Assembly (NCBI GenBank): GCA_017311185.1
Contig: JAESUZ010003091.1
Span: forward strand, 1,302,001 to 1,366,000
Source of the DNA: Proteles cristata cristata
Taxonomy: Eukaryota > Chordata > Mammalia > Carnivora > Hyaenidae
Direction: 5' to 3'
DNA: 64,000 nt
Within the stretch, counting starts at the first letter, position 1. Each line of letters begins with the position of its first letter. This document shows positions 44,030 to 56,177 of the stretch, piece by piece. A model generated the notes under the pieces. It was not told the origin of the DNA. It made no database searches and saw only the letters and a list, made by a program, of their open reading frames with translations. The position numbers and the translations under genes were made by a program.

Positions 44030-45095
44030 TTTTTTCTCCCCCCACAATTTTTACTTTGCAAGAATTTCCAACCTACAGAAACATTGTAAGCACACTGCAC
44101 ACCCATTTATCTTTCACCTAGATGCACCAGTAACTTTTTGCTACAATTGTCAAATCTCTCTTCTCTCCTTCTGTGTGTTAGGTATGTGCATGTCTACACT
44201 TGGGTGTGTATCCGTATGTGTGTTTTGTTTGTTTGTTTCTTGTGAACTGTTTGGAAATTACAAATACCATGACACTTCACCCTTAACCTTAGTGGTATCT
44301 CCTGGAATAAGGCCATTCTTATACATTATCATGGTATCATTATTGTCCCAAGAAAATTATCTATAATTCCACACCATCTACTGCCCAGTCCATTTTCAAA
44401 TTTCCCCTTTGATTGCTCTTTTCTTTCTTTTTTTCTTTTTTTTAAGACTTTATTTTTTTAAAGTAATCCCTACACCCAGCACGGGACTGGAGCTTACAAC
44501 CCCAAGATCAAGAGTCCCATGCTTTACTGACTGAGCCAGCCAGGTACCCCTTGTTTTTGATCCAGAATCCAGTCAAGGTTCACATTTGCTTATGTCATCT
44601 TAAGTCTAGTTAGAATTCCCCTCCCACTTGTGTTTTTGGTTTTTGGTTTTTTAATAACTGCTTGAAAAGCGTGGACCAGTTCTGCCTTCGAGCTGTCCTA
44701 CATCCTGGATTTTCTGGCTGTTTTTTTCATAGTGGCATTTAACTTGTTCCTCTATCCCCTAGATTTCCTGCAAATGGGAAGTTAGGTCTGGGGTCTGATC
44801 TGATTCAGGTAAAACATTTTTAGCAAGAACATTTCATGGGTGAAGTTGTGTACTTCATATTATATTACTTTAGGAGGCACATAAGGTCAGGGTGTCCATT
44901 ACTTGCAATGGCTAAATTTGATCACTTGAAATGGTGTCCACCAGACTTCCCACTGGAAAAATACATTACTCTTTTAGTAAGTGGTTTATGGGATGATACT
45001 TTGGCATTATTTAAATATTCTGTTCCCCACAACATTTCTTCCAGTGGTTTGGTACCCACTGAAAACTTCCCAAGAGATTACTTTGGGAGTTGATA
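44030..45095 (-). mobile_element. Old L1M fragment, about 1 kb, interrupted by a SINE
   Basis: 'caacctacagaaacattgtaagcac', 'cttttgctacaattgtc', 'ggtatctcctggaataaggcc' and, after the SINE, 'aacatttcatgggtgaagttgtgtacttc', 'ggaggcacataaggtcagggtgtcc' match the reversed 3' half of L1M. The open frame at 44836-45093 is part of it and is not a gene. Confidence 0.7.
44431..44550 (-). mobile_element. Short CAN-SINE inside L1M
   Basis: Head and A-box/B-box part only ('gagcttacaaccccaagatcaagagtc', 'ctgactgagccagccaggtacccc'), with a T-rich tail. It is the short subfamily without the TC tract. Confidence 0.8.
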
Positions 45096-45164
45096 AAGCT
45101 AGTTGGAATTAACACTTATGGATGGACATGAGCATGAACATGAGATGGTCAAAAGAGGGATACA

Positions 45165-45366
45165 TTTTTTTTTTTTAAGAGAGAGTGTGTGCAAGCAGGG
45201 GAAAGGGGGAGGGAGAGAAGGGACAGAGAGAGAGAGAGAATATCCCAAGCAGGCTCCACACTTAGCACGGAGCCCAATGCAGGGCTCAGTCCCACAACAC
45301 TGGGATCGTGACCTAAGCTAAAATTAAAAATCAGGTGCTTAACCTACTGAGCCACCCAGGTACCCC
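45165..45366 (-). mobile_element. Felid SINE, diverged
   Basis: Reverse copy with head GGGGTACCTGGGTGGCTCAG and GA-rich tract. The body is diverged, with 'cacttagcacggagcccaatgc' in place of the usual text. Confidence 0.88.
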
Positions 45367-45473
45367 CCAAATTAAAAGAAAATACTTTCTTTGGGGTTTT
45401 GGAATCATCAGTGGGGAGGGGAGAGGCACCAAAACAGGGTCAATCAAATTCCGTCAAAGACTAGGTATTTTAT

Positions 45474-45691
45474 GGGGTGCCTGAGTGGCTCGGTGGAGCA
45501 AGCATCTATCTGAGTTCGGTTCAGGTCATGAGAATACGGTTTGTGAGTTCGAGCCCCACATCGGGCTCTGTGCTGACAGCTCAGAGCCTGGAGCCTGCTT
45601 CTGATTCTGTGTGTGTTTCTCTGCCCCTCCCCTGCTTGCACTCTGTCTCTCATAAATAAACATTAAAAAAAATTCAACAAATTAAAAAAAA
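45474..45691 (+). mobile_element. Felid SINE
   Basis: Copy with imperfect duplications AAGACTAGGTATTTT and AAGACTGGGTACTTT (right copy 45692-45706). Body intact, tail interrupted. Confidence 0.92.
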
Positions 45692-48600
45692 AAGACTGGG
45701 TACTTTGCGTGAGTCAGGCTGATATTAAATTGAGTAATAGTTGCTTACACATATTTAGCTGTCTGTCCATTTGCTTGAGGTCAGGGAGAAGACAGGCTGT
45801 ATGGAACTAAAAATAATTCCTAGTTTGCAAAGCAGAAATTATTTGGACTATTTGGAAGTTATCTATAATTCTGTTCTTCCTTCTTTTTCTTTCTTTCAAT
45901 CACTTTGCATTCTCCTCACTAGAAAAGGAATCTCTCATTTTTTTAAATTGTCTTCTTCTTCCCCTTGACCCTCCCCCCCAAGATGCCCAGTGGGTCAGAC
46001 AGTGTTCCGGAGACCCAGGTATAATCACCCTGGTTCCTAGCAAGGGAAAGGACTAAAACCCTTCCAACCTGTGGAAGTAGTTCCTCACCCGAAGCAGCCA
46101 GGCAGTCAGACACTGGAACCTGACAGAGGAAGACAGGGGTGGGAATTATACCCTCAAATGTCTTCTTTTGGGTTAAAAAGATCTGCATCTCCCTTTTCTC
46201 TGTGGCATTGGAGAAATCAGTTCACCTCTTTACACGAGGGCGTGTCCCAGGCCCCCACCTGGAACACCTTGGAAACTCTTCATCCTGTTCTGTAGGTGAG
46301 TTCATGAGAGTGGAGGGTGCACACGTTCAGAGCAGGAATGTCTAAGTTTCCGTCGCGGGTGTCCTTTCGCAGGATTTGGTGTAGATGAACATTCTCAATC
46401 TCTGATGCTTCCTGCCCCTCATTTATCTTACAAGACTACCTGAGAGCTGACTGGATGTCGTGATTTCTTCTTGTCTTGATAGGAATCAGATTGTTTGCAA
46501 GAAGCGAAGATACGGAGGGGTTTATGCCTATCCTCCGCGTTTATAGGCCGCCCAGAGATTCCTTGCTCCCAGATAACCATGGGTGGCGATTTTTTTTTTT
46601 GAGGGCGGTGTTCTATTTATGCTATGCTGTGCTCTCAAAGGCCAAGTAGATCCCAAAGGGAAGTGCGTTCCAATCAGTAACTGCTAGTATTTCGTTTTAA
46701 GAATGTTGAAATCCGACAGAACTAATTCTTCAGAGAATTCAGATAAAAGGTGAAGAGTTCACACCACTTCCTTTTCTTCCAACTGCAGCTTCTTGAGAAT
46801 CGAGCAACTCTCTGAGTAACTGCTGTCTACTCTCTGCACACGCACACACGAGCGATCACCCTTTTCCTCCTTCCTGTACGAAGGGTCGGCCTCCTTAATT
46901 TTTTCCTCCCCACAGTGACATTTTTAGATGGATTTCTCCTGGCCCTTCTCCCACTTCCCATAGATGTGGTCTGTGTGCTGGGAAGTCAGACACCACCAGA
47001 ACTGCTTTCCCTTGAGCTGCACACTTAACCACGCACTTAGGAATTCATTAAGGGTCTGGCTGAGTAGTTTCTCCTGCATACTTAAATATCATCGGTCTTT
47101 TCTGTCTAGGTAAGCCTTCTTGGTAAGGGAAATGTGCTGTTACTCTTGTTTCCTCCTTTCTTTTCAAATCGTGTTGCTGTAACTTCTACCTGTTGTGGTT
47201 GCAATGAGCTATTTGCTTCGCGTTGAAAGAGGCGTCTAGAGCCCCAGGTTTGATTTTTCCCAGCTGGGATAGTTTGGGGTCTCCTTGGGCTTTCCAAGGA
47301 GGGCTTCTAACTCTTGTACAGTCATATTGGGGATTTCAGTTTGACCACAACTTCCCTCCAAAACCCACACGTCCCTGAGTTCAGCAGCTCTGCAGCCCTG
47401 GACCACAGGGCGCTCAGAAGACCAGCCTGCAGTGTGTAATCCCAACACCCGTACTGAAATGGAAAAAGAATCCCTGTAAGGCTGCTGGAAGGAACTTCCC
47501 CTACTGACTGCCAATCTGTTCCTGGGGAAGTGTTTAGAAATTCTGATTCCCTGTTTTACTTCGCTCCTCTTCAGATTAACATCCCCGCCACCTCCTCCCC
47601 CAACCAAAGTGGTGCATCACAGCCTGGGGGAGGGGGTGGGGGGGGTAGGGCAGGCCCTGCTCCTTCGATGGCCAGCCGTGTGCCCGGCCTCAGCTTCCCA
47701 GGCTGCCCTGCCCGCTCATCTTTCTGAAGGAAGATCCCTGCCGGAAATAAGCAGATTGTAGAAAAACACACATACTATGATCTCCTTTTATTAAAAAAGA
47801 CACACACACGCATGCACACGTGCATGGAGAGAGATCAGGAAGGGTGTGACCAGGTGGTGATCTCTCAGTGGGGACCCGCACAGTTTGAATTTTTCAGTTT
47901 TTGCCCATCTGCGTTGCCTTATTTCCTCCAATATAGCTACAGCCTCTGTTACAGTAAGTGATCTCTCTTTAAGAGACGAGGCGAGAAGGCTAGTGCGAAT
48001 AATGCTTCAAAGCCCAGCGGCACGAGAAAGCGACTCCTAGCTTGTTAGGCTGGCTAGTGGTTGAGTCTTGGCCACGTGTGTGATCTCATCGGCTCTCTTT
48101 CTCCCTTCCATAGTCCTTCCTGGGTATTTTGGGGTCCCTGGGCCTCGTGTTAATGAAGGATGGGGGAGAGGAGTCTCATCTTATTTCCCAGGCTTCTCCT
48201 GCATCGCTTCAAAGGTAGTAGTAACGTGAGTGAAGTCGCCCACCCCGCCCCACCAGATGCCCAGCTGGGACCTCCTGGTCAGCGGCTGGTTTCTCCGTGC
48301 CAGCGGCCAAACCTCCCCCCCGCACTCTGTCTCTGGCCGCGTTGAAAAAGGCAGCCGCAAAAGCCTCACTTCCTGCATCATCTGCTGCCTTCCTCCTTCC
48401 CCTGACCCCCTCTAAGCACTGTCATCCTCCTCCTTTGGGTTCCTGGGGTGGGGGTGGGGGGTTGCTGGTGTGGTCAGGCCCGAGCTGATCTCCAGCCAGG
48501 GCAGAGACTGTGCCCTCCTCCGGTATCAAGGGCGCTTAGAGACGGGCTTGGTGTGGGCGCTCAGAATCTGCTCGCCAGAGGAATCCATCCGTCCGTGGTG

Positions 48601-50358
48601 ATGCTCCAGGCCCCCTCTTGGCCTCTGTCGGTCTAGTGTCTCATCTGCTCTTTGCTCTCTGCCCCCTGGACTAGCCTCCCAACGCACAGATGCCCGACCG
48701 CTGGGCCGCTCCACTCTGTGCCCCTCTCCCCGGAGCGAGACAAATGCAGCAGTTGGGAAACAGGACCGAGTGACTCTGGAAGATAGCACCTAAGGCTTCT
48801 TATCTCTGGTGCGAGCTGTTTTGTTTTGTTTTTTTCCACTTGCCGTTGCCCAAGAACCCGAGCGCCCGCCGCTGCTCAGCTGCATATGGTGAAATGGCCT
48901 GGTGCCGTGCCAGGTGGCTTCGGCAGGTGGTTGGGCCGCGTGCGATGAGCCGATAATACCCCCCAGCGCTGTCAACAGGACGCTCCACCCTCCCGCAGGC
49001 ACCCTGCCGCACTCCGCAGCCTGCTGCTTTGTCACGGCCCATCATGATAGGGGCGTCCCTTCTCAGATAGGGGAGCCGATTGTCCCGTTTCCCTCCCCCT
49101 CCCCCGTTTCCCAAATCTGAGAGGGGTACTTTCCAGAAATGAAACCAGCTTCATCTTCCCAACCACAAGCAACCGTCGCGATGCTTCTCCTTTAGCTGCA
49201 GTCCTACCGTGGCAGCGTAGAGCCCAGTCCTCAGATCTTTCTGGTATATCCATGAGGGATCAGCCTGCGAGCTCCCGTTCGACGATGCTCAGCTCGTGAC
49301 ATTTTCCCGGGGGACGGTCCCACCTGAGCTAGGTCTCCATGGGCAGCACACCTTCTCTAAGCAGCTGTATGTCCCTCTCTGTTTATTCAAGGGGGTGTCC
49401 GTCTTGGGTTAGACTGGCATTAGCAAAGTGAAGGCTTTGACACTGAAGTCGCGAACATTCCCTAGGGATAGTGTGTGGCTAGGGCAGCAGTCTCTTCTTA
49501 GGCTCCTTCTGCCGCCTTCTATCCTGAAGAATTGTGGAAGAGGAAGGGATTAAGTGACGTTAACTGGCTGAACCTGATCTGTCTGATGAAGACTTTAAAG
49601 CAATTTTATGTCTCATCTTCTGTTCTTTAGAGCATCCCTAAGGAGGAAACTTAGGCTGGGCTCAGGCTTGCCAGAGGGGAGAGCAGGCACAGTGAGATCG
49701 GGTGGTGGTGGCCGCAGTCACATCTGGGTAGAGCCTCAGTCCCAACTAACTGGGTCCCTCACATCTGAGCCGCTTCTGGATACGTGAGGGGGGTTGCACT
49801 CCGTTCCTGCCTGCCACCGCCTTGAGGATGGCACAGAATATGTCACTGTCTGATTCTAGCTTTGGATGGCATTCTATTTAGTGGCGGGGGAAACTTGACA
49901 CCTTGGTTTAGCCCTTTATCGGTTTTGGTGCTCAAATTAACAGGTGCTCTCTGAACCATTTAGGGCAAGGGTTTTGAAATAAGTGGTACGTTTTCTTTTC
50001 CTATCAAAATCTAATGTTTCAGAATGTGCCCTCCTCCCCTTTCTTCCAGGCATGAAGGAAACAGGGCATTTTACTCTCGCTGGAGGCATTGGGACGTGCC
50101 AAGAGTTTGGGGGTCAGGGAGGGGAAATGGGGCCTTGCTGAGGTCTCTGAGAAGGGCATTCAGTCACTTGTGGCTGGTAGGAGCTATGCCAGCGCAATGA
50201 TATGGTCGCTGTAGAAATAAGCCTGGGGCCCTGTTGCCTTTGAAGGAAGAGAAACTGAGGCAAGGCCTCCAGATGACTTTGATGCAATGAGATCCTTGCA
50301 GGTCTGGTGGAGAGGAGAGAGGAAGGCATCAGAGGCACCTGGTTCTGGATTGGGGTGC

Positions 50359-50369
50359 TTCCTTTCTCT

Positions 50370-50409
<40 letters not shown>

Positions 50410-50444
50410 TCCTTTCTTTTCTTTCTTTTCTTCCTTTCTTTCTT
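50359..50444 (+). repeat. (TTTC)n polypyrimidine microsatellite
   Basis: More than a dozen TTTC units form a pure pyrimidine plus strand, with interruptions at the 3' side. Such tracts can form triplex DNA and vary in length. Confidence 0.92.
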
Positions 50445-51860
50445 GTTATTGGCATTTTTATGTATATGGAAGAGCCAGTCAGGACCCATGACGCCCTCAG
50501 ACCTTTGTGAATAACTTTGGTAAGCAGTAGCTAGAAAGCATGTAGAGCTGACCAAAGTGGGTGGTTGGATTCTCACGGCAAACCCCAGGATTCTGGGTCC
50601 CTCCTCACCCTGGGAGCACTGGGAAGAAGGTCCCATCCCTGATTGCTGCCCTTGAGATTGGCCTCCTACCAGAACTCGTGATCGGGGTGGGATATGACAT
50701 GATGGGATATGACGCGTAACGCGAACAGATACCAAATGGGTGTGGTTTCAATGGCCCCTAGGAGATCATAGAATCCCAAGGTTACAGAGACTTTAAGAAA
50801 CAACCCAGCCAACCCAGGAAACAGAAAATGAGTACGGACACCCGGGCAGTGCCTACCATTGAAAGACTCCCTTCCCCGAAAAGGGGCTAAAAAGGCAATC
50901 CTTCCTGCAAGTGCCCTTGCAACCTCGGAGGGTGTTCCTGATGCCAAAGGGCCAGGGGCCCGTGTGGGGTGATTGAGGAGGAAGGAAGCTTGGGTTTAGG
51001 TGTTAGGACCACCTCGGACCTTGTGGGTGACCGAGTCTGGCCCGAGGCTGGCCTTCCCTGGGCCTTGGTTCCCTTATGGTCCCCCCAGCCCCTTTCAGGG
51101 CTGATGGGAGAGTAAAGGCCCACATTAAAAGACTGTGCAGATGGGGCGAAACTCGAAAGTTCTATATAAATACCAGAGAGTCCTCACGGTCCCCGTAAAG
51201 GAAGAATCTCAAACAGGATTTTGCAGCACCTTCTGCCGAGAGCCTGGGTGAGGAGGTTCCCAGAGCTATCTCCATCTCCCCTCCCCCTCGCTGCTCGGCC
51301 CTCCCACCCCCTGCCTTCGCCCCGGGAGTCCCAGCCTCTTCTGCACAGCCATGAAGCAGCTGTCAGGATCATGGTGTTTTGGCCTTGATGCCAGCCTCTT
51401 GCTCATCTGCTTCCCACCTGCCCCTCTGTTGCTCGGTCACGTGATCCTGTAAACTTGCTTTCTGAGGCGGCCGCTGCATCTCCCCGGGACCCGTGGGTGC
51501 TTTCGGAGGACCACGGGGCAGCTGTGGTGCGTCTGACCTGCCCGCCAGCTTGTGTCAGAACCTCCCGGACTGCCACCATTTGATCTCAAATCCAGGATAA
51601 AAAAAAGAGCAGAGGACACGCTAGTGCAGAAGATGAAGTTGGGGCTTGACTCCAGGATGCCTGTCGGTGACTTTACTACGTAACAAGGCACAGGGAACAG
51701 GAGAGAGAGGTCAGGCCTTCCTGGGCCAGAGAGAGGAAGACACAGGCAGGCCTGGGGGCTTTACTCGGGGGAGTGGGTTGAACAGGGATGCACAGACTTG
51801 GAATCCATGCTATAATTAGAGGCATTCCCTTGCAGTAACAGCTTTTGATTTGATTTGATT

Positions 51861-52065
51861 GTTTAAAAAAAGTTTTTTAATGTTCTTATTATTGAGAGAC
51901 AAAGAATGAGCAGGGGAGGGGCAGAGAGAGGGGGAGACACAGAATCTGAAGCAGGCTCCAGTCTCCAAGCTGTCAGCACAGATGCCAGGCTCGAACCCAC
52001 GAACTGTGAGATCCTGACCTGAACTGAAGTCGGACACTTAACCAACTGAGCCACCCAGGTGCCCC
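51861..52065 (-). mobile_element. Felid SINE
   Basis: Reverse copy with head GGGGCACCTGGGTGGCTCAG. Related flanks AGCTTTTGATTTGA and GGTTTTTGATTTTA. Confidence 0.93.
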
Positions 52066-52089
52066 AATGGTTTTTGATTTTATACGAAG

Positions 52090-52330
52090 ACTTAGGCCAT
52101 CACCCAACTGCCAGCCCTGTTCTAGCACTGTATGGGGTACAAAGATAAGTTAGAGACAGTCCTTGGCTGCAGGGTGTTTATTATCTAGGAGTTAAAATAC
52201 TCATAATCCAAGAGAGAGGATGCTAAGTACCAGAAGGGCACAGAGTGCTGGAGAGAATCAGAGAATCCCGAGATACTGCTTCCAGGGAATCCAGAAGGCT
52301 TCATGGAGGTGGCGCGGTTAGGCTGGCCCT
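52090..52330 (-). repeat. L2 fragment
   Basis: 'ccagccctgttctagcactgtatggggtacaaagataag', 'cagtccttggctgcagggtg' and 'cagaaggcttcatggaggtgg' run through the reversed L2 3' end. Confidence 0.6.
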
Positions 52331-52700
52331 GACTCATGGGGCAGATTTCAGCCCTGGGCATGTGGGCAAAACTTCATCAGAGGGAAGGCCCAGGACATGA
52401 GCGGGAAGTTGTGCATAGTACGGCTCATCTGGGACATAGAAACCTTGGAGAGGAGTGCCGTGTACAGGAGAGGTAAGTGGGACCAGAGCAAGAGGCCTTT
52501 GGCCACCACCTTTGAAGACGAGCCTTAAAAGAGTTTTAACAGAACCATTAAGGTCATAAAAATGTGTCTTGTAGGTCAATATATATTATTTGGAAAAGTT
52601 TATGGTATAAGGTGAAAACGTATAGCAAAACAATATGTGTGGTATGATCCCAGCTTTTTATTTTTCTTGAAATTTAAAAAATTGTTTTAATTATTTTTTT

Positions 52701-52872
52701 CAAGTTTATTTATTTATTTTGAGAGAGAGAGAGGGAGAGAGAGAATTCTAAGCACGCTCTGCACTGTTAGCACAGAACCTGATGCAGGGTTTGAACACGC
52801 AAACTGCGAGATTATGACCTGAGCTGAAATCAAGAGCCGGACTCTCAATCAACTGAGCCACTCAGGCGCCCC
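52701..52872 (-). mobile_element. Felid SINE, first of a run of three
   Basis: Diverged reverse copy with (TTTA)n tail and head GGGGCGCCTGAGTGGCTCAG. It abuts the next SINE without a gap. Confidence 0.9.
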
Positions 52873-52982
52873 AAGTTTTTTTTTACTTTTTAAGTAATCT
52901 CTATGCCCAACATGGAGCTTAACCTCACAACTCGGAGATCAAGAATCACATGTTCAACTGATCCGAGTCAGCTGGGTGCTCC
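52873..52982 (-). mobile_element. Short CAN-SINE, second of the run
   Basis: 'taagtaatctctatgcccaacatggagcttaacctcacaactcggagatcaagaatcacatg' is the short subfamily without the TC tract. Confidence 0.78.
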
Positions 52983-52999
52983 GTATTTTTTATTCCTAT

Positions 53000-53235
53000 T
53001 GTACTTATTTATTTTTTAATTTTTTAAATTGTTTTTACTTAGTTATTTTGAGAGAGAAAGAGCACACTTGGGGGAGGAGTAGAGAGAGAGAGGGAGAGGG
53101 AGAGAAGCCCAAGCAGGCTCCACACTGTCAGCATAGGGCCCAGTGGGGGGCCTCGAACTCACGAACTGTGAGATCATAACCTGAGCTGAAATCAAGAGTC
53201 AGGCACTTTACCAGCTGAGCCACCTCGGGGTGCTC
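53000..53235 (-). mobile_element. Felid SINE, third of the run
   Basis: Reverse copy with long AT-rich tail and a GA-rich tract. The head is damaged (AGCACCCCGAGGTGGCTCAG). Confidence 0.85.
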
Positions 53236-53259
53236 TCCTCCACCCATTTTTTATTTTAA

Positions 53260-53290
53260 AACACACGCATCCACACGCACACACACACAC
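53260..53290 (+). repeat. (CA)n-rich microsatellite
   Basis: Interrupted CA tract following the SINE run; likely variable. Confidence 0.8.
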
Positions 53291-53460
53291 GGTAGCAAGG
53301 CTGATGTGGTTATAGCTCTCAAAGTATTATCTGTGATTATCTCTGGCTGTTGAAGTTCAAGGTTTTTTTCTTTTTGTTTATATATTTGCTGACTTTCCCA
53401 CAATTCACTTACTACTTTTGCAATATGTTTTTTCATTTGTTTTAAATAAGCACATATGAG

Positions 53461-53652
53461 GGGCTCCTGGGTGGCTCAGTCGGTTGGGCGTCCGACTTCG
53501 GCTCAGGTCATGATCTTACAGTTTGTGAGTTCAAGCCCCGTGTCAGGCTCTGTACTGACAGCTCGGAGCCTTGAGCCTGCTTCCGATTCTGTGACTCCCT
53601 CTCTCTTTGTCTCTCCCCTGCTCACATTCTCTCTCTTTCTCTCTCTCTCAAA

Positions 53653-53687
<35 letters not shown>

Positions 53688-53692
53688 ACATT
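53461..53692 (+). mobile_element. Felid SINE with (AAAT)n tail
   Basis: Head GGGGCTCCTGGGTGGCTCAG and a tail of ten or so AAAT units. Duplications TAAGCACATATGA and TAAGCGCATATGA differ at one base. Confidence 0.94.
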
Positions 53693-54044
53693 AAGTAAGC
53701 GCATATGATAGGTGAGGGAAAGGACTTAGAACTATGACAGGAATTAAATAAAAACAGACTGAAAGTTACCCATGGAGGAACATTCGTAATCTGCAGATTG
53801 TGGGCAGGGAGACTCGTCAAATGTCCAATAACATGGGAATGGCTAAGCAAACACCAACCTGGTGAGATATTATGTAGTCATTGAAAACGACAAATATGTA
53901 GATTGTTGATACTTGGAATGCGTATATGAAATGGATAGAAGAAAGCAGAACATAATGTACATTTCATATTGATTACAACTATGTCAAAGTGTGTAAATGT
54001 GTTTGGATTTGGATAATGTACATGGTGTTAGTATCTCTTTTTCT

Positions 54045-54249
54045 TTTTTAACGTTTATTTTTGAGAGAGCACGCGTGTGCACGCATGTGCAAGTGGGGGA
54101 GGGGCAGAGAGAAAGGGATAGCGTATCCAAAGTGGGCCCTGCACTGACGGCATCAAGCCCAATGCAGGGCTTGAACTCACGAACTGTGAGATCACAACCT
54201 GAGCTGAAGGGGGTGGGACGCTCAACTAATTGAGCCACCCAGATGCCCC
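54045..54249 (-). mobile_element. Felid SINE
   Basis: Reverse diverged copy, head GGGGCATCTGGGTGGCTCAA. Flanks CTCTTTTTCT on both sides. Confidence 0.9.
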
Positions 54250-54254
54250 TCTTT

Positions 54255-55035
54255 TTCTATCATGGTAAATGTTTAACATAAAATTTACCATTTAACTACC
54301 TTGAATTCACAGTTCAGTGGCATTAAGTACGTTCACAATATTCCACAACCACCACCACCATCCGTTTCCAGAACATTATCATCACGCCAAGCAAAACCTC
54401 TGTGCCCATTAAATAATGAATCACTCCCTTCACCCCCTAAGTCCCTGGTAACCTCTATTCTACTTTCTGTCCTTGTGAGTTTGGGTCATATAAGTGGAAT
54501 CATACAATAGCTGTCCTCTGTGTCTGCTTTATCTCACCTAGTATAATGTTTTAAACTTTTTTTAATGTTTATTTTTGAGAGAGAGACAGAGCGTGAGCAG
54601 GGGAGGGGCAGAGAGAGAAGGAGACACAGAATCCGAACCAGGCTCCAAGCTCTGAGCTGTCAGCACAGAGCCCGGCGTGGGGCTTGAACTCATGAGCCAT
54701 GAGATCATGACCTGAGCCGAAGTTGGACGCTTAACCAACTGAGCCACCCAGGAGCCCCTCACTTAGTATAATGTTTTAAAGTTTGTGTTGTAGCGTGTAT
54801 CAAAGTTTCATTTCTTTTTGAGACTAATAATCCATTGCGTGCACACACCACGCTTTGTGTATCCGTTCATCTGTTGATGGGCATTTGGTGGCTTCTCCCT
54901 TTCGGTGGTTGTGAATGACAGTGCTGTGAACATGGGTGCACAGATACCTTCTTGAGACCCTGCTTTCAATTCTTTTGTATATTTACCTAGAAGCAGAATT
55001 GCTGGATTGTACAGTGATTTGACGTTTAACTTTCT
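54255..55035 (-). mobile_element. Old L1M fragment, split by a SINE
   Basis: 'aaatttaccatttaactaccttg', 'cagttcagtggcattaagtacgttcacaatattccacaaccaccacc', then, after the SINE, 'ccgttcatctgttgatgggcatttgg', 'ctagaagcagaattgctggattgtac' follow the reversed L1M 3' end closely. Confidence 0.82.
54556..54758 (-). mobile_element. Felid SINE inside L1M
   Basis: Reverse near-consensus copy. Duplicated L1 sequence on both sides: 22 bases at 54534-54555 and 54759-54780 with one mismatch, core TAGTATAATGTTTTAAA. Confidence 0.95.
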
Positions 55036-56007
55036 AGTGTCTTTTTATTATATATTTTTTTCTGATGTCTTTTTAATATAAAGCTCTTCAAGTTTATTTA
55101 TCCCTACAGCCCCTGGTTCCTTTTGCTCTGTTTAATGCACACGTGAATTGTCAAGGGATTGCTACAAATGTGAAAGCCTTTTTGCTCTGTTTAAAGGAAA
55201 GAGCCTTTGCAGATCTTGAGAGAGTAGAATGTTTTGAATGTGGCCATGGAATACAGGGTCAACCCAAACGATTGAAACTTACACATAATTCCAGAACCCT
55301 CACGTTTTATAACAGTTTCAACGTTTACCTTCTCCCCAAATTTAACCGAGGTAAAACCTAAACGAATGGATTTATAATTGCTTTATGTTTGTCCCGTTTA
55401 GCCTGGAGTCGGAGATGGTGGAGGGAATCCCAAAGACTGATTTTCCCAAGCTGGGTTCCTCCATCCTGGGTGGTTGAAATGAGTTCTCTTATTCCTTCTG
55501 TCTCAGTTCCCTAGGTTCGCTGAGCTAACCAGTCTTGAAGGAAGTATAAAGAGTCCTTCAGTTAACTGGGTTGAATTTGTTCAGTGCTTAGGAGCTGGGC
55601 AGTGGGTGCCGGAGAGAGGGCAGGGCAGGAGATAAAAGATTGCTTTTTGGCCACTTAGAGTTCCCTCGTTGATGATGGGAAACAGTCTTGCTCTCCTATG
55701 AGGCTTCAAAGTTCATGGTTCATAGTTCATGAGGAATGGGAAAAAGATAGAAGCCATGTATAAAGTAGCCCTGCATCCAAAGCAAAAGGATGTAAGTTGT
55801 TTCCAGTGATAAAGTCCAGCTGGTTAAGTCAGAGCTCCGGTCACACTGTATTTGCTTTTACGGGCCGCTCCATGTTCTTTTAGGAGGGAGGTGGATACAA
55901 GTGCAGACGTGGCCGTCAGGTGAGGCTTGCTAGGAGAGAGAAGGCTGGTTACCACGTCTCCCTCCTCCGTGCTGATGTCAGGGTGGGTGGGCTGTGCTCT
56001 CTTCCAG

Positions 56008-56177
56008 CCAGCGTCCCGTGCTCCGTGGCCCCAGAAAAGTCAGTGTGTAGGCCTCAGCCACCCCAGGTCCGACGTACATTCTCCCTGGACACCATCCTCA
56101 GCTCCTACCTTCTGGGCCAGTGGCCACGAGACGCTGATGGGGCCTTCACCGGCTGTGCCAATGACAAGGCCACCCAG
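56008..56177 (+). CDS. FAM117A: FAM117A coding exon 2 (rest of codon 66 to residue 122), conserved family core
   Basis: The acceptor CTCTTCCAG precedes 56008, and the donor GTAATG starts at 56178. The exon is 170 bases long and ends in phase 0. It encodes ASVPCSVAPEKSVCRPQPPQ, then VRRTFSLDTILSSYLLGQWP and RDADGAFTGCANDKATQ. The VRRTxSLDTI..YL.GQWPRD block (residues 86-107) is the part shared with FAM117B and GLCCI1. R87-R88-T-F-S91 fits a basophilic-kinase and 14-3-3-type site. The exon has CpG and codon use unlike the AT-rich introns around it, and reads intact. Confidence 0.96.

Larger units (their letters stand above)
29308..56007 (+). other. FAM117A: FAM117A intron 1
   Basis: This 26.7 kb intron starts with about 500 bases of G-rich, CpG-rich sequence continuing the island (29,308-29,800). 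It then carries MIRs, a hAT-type element, felid SINEs and two long antisense L1M remnants, all listed separately. Stretches without a named element are 29,800-31,530 (apart from a TG repeat), 35,220-37,050, 37,100-38,570, 38,770-40,050, 40,650-41,620, 42,080-44,020, 45,720-50,350 and 50,450-51,850. They look single-copy and could hold enhancers. No alternative FAM117A exon was recognised. Confidence 0.8.

Noticed and set aside
44836..45093. 85-codon ATG frame with an apparently protein-like sequence
   Set aside because: It lies inside an L1M fragment read against its coding direction, and matches old L1 3' text.
47398..47416. Possible CTCF-like site ACCACAGGGCGCTC
   Set aside because: The match to the core consensus is broken by missing bases, so I did not list it.
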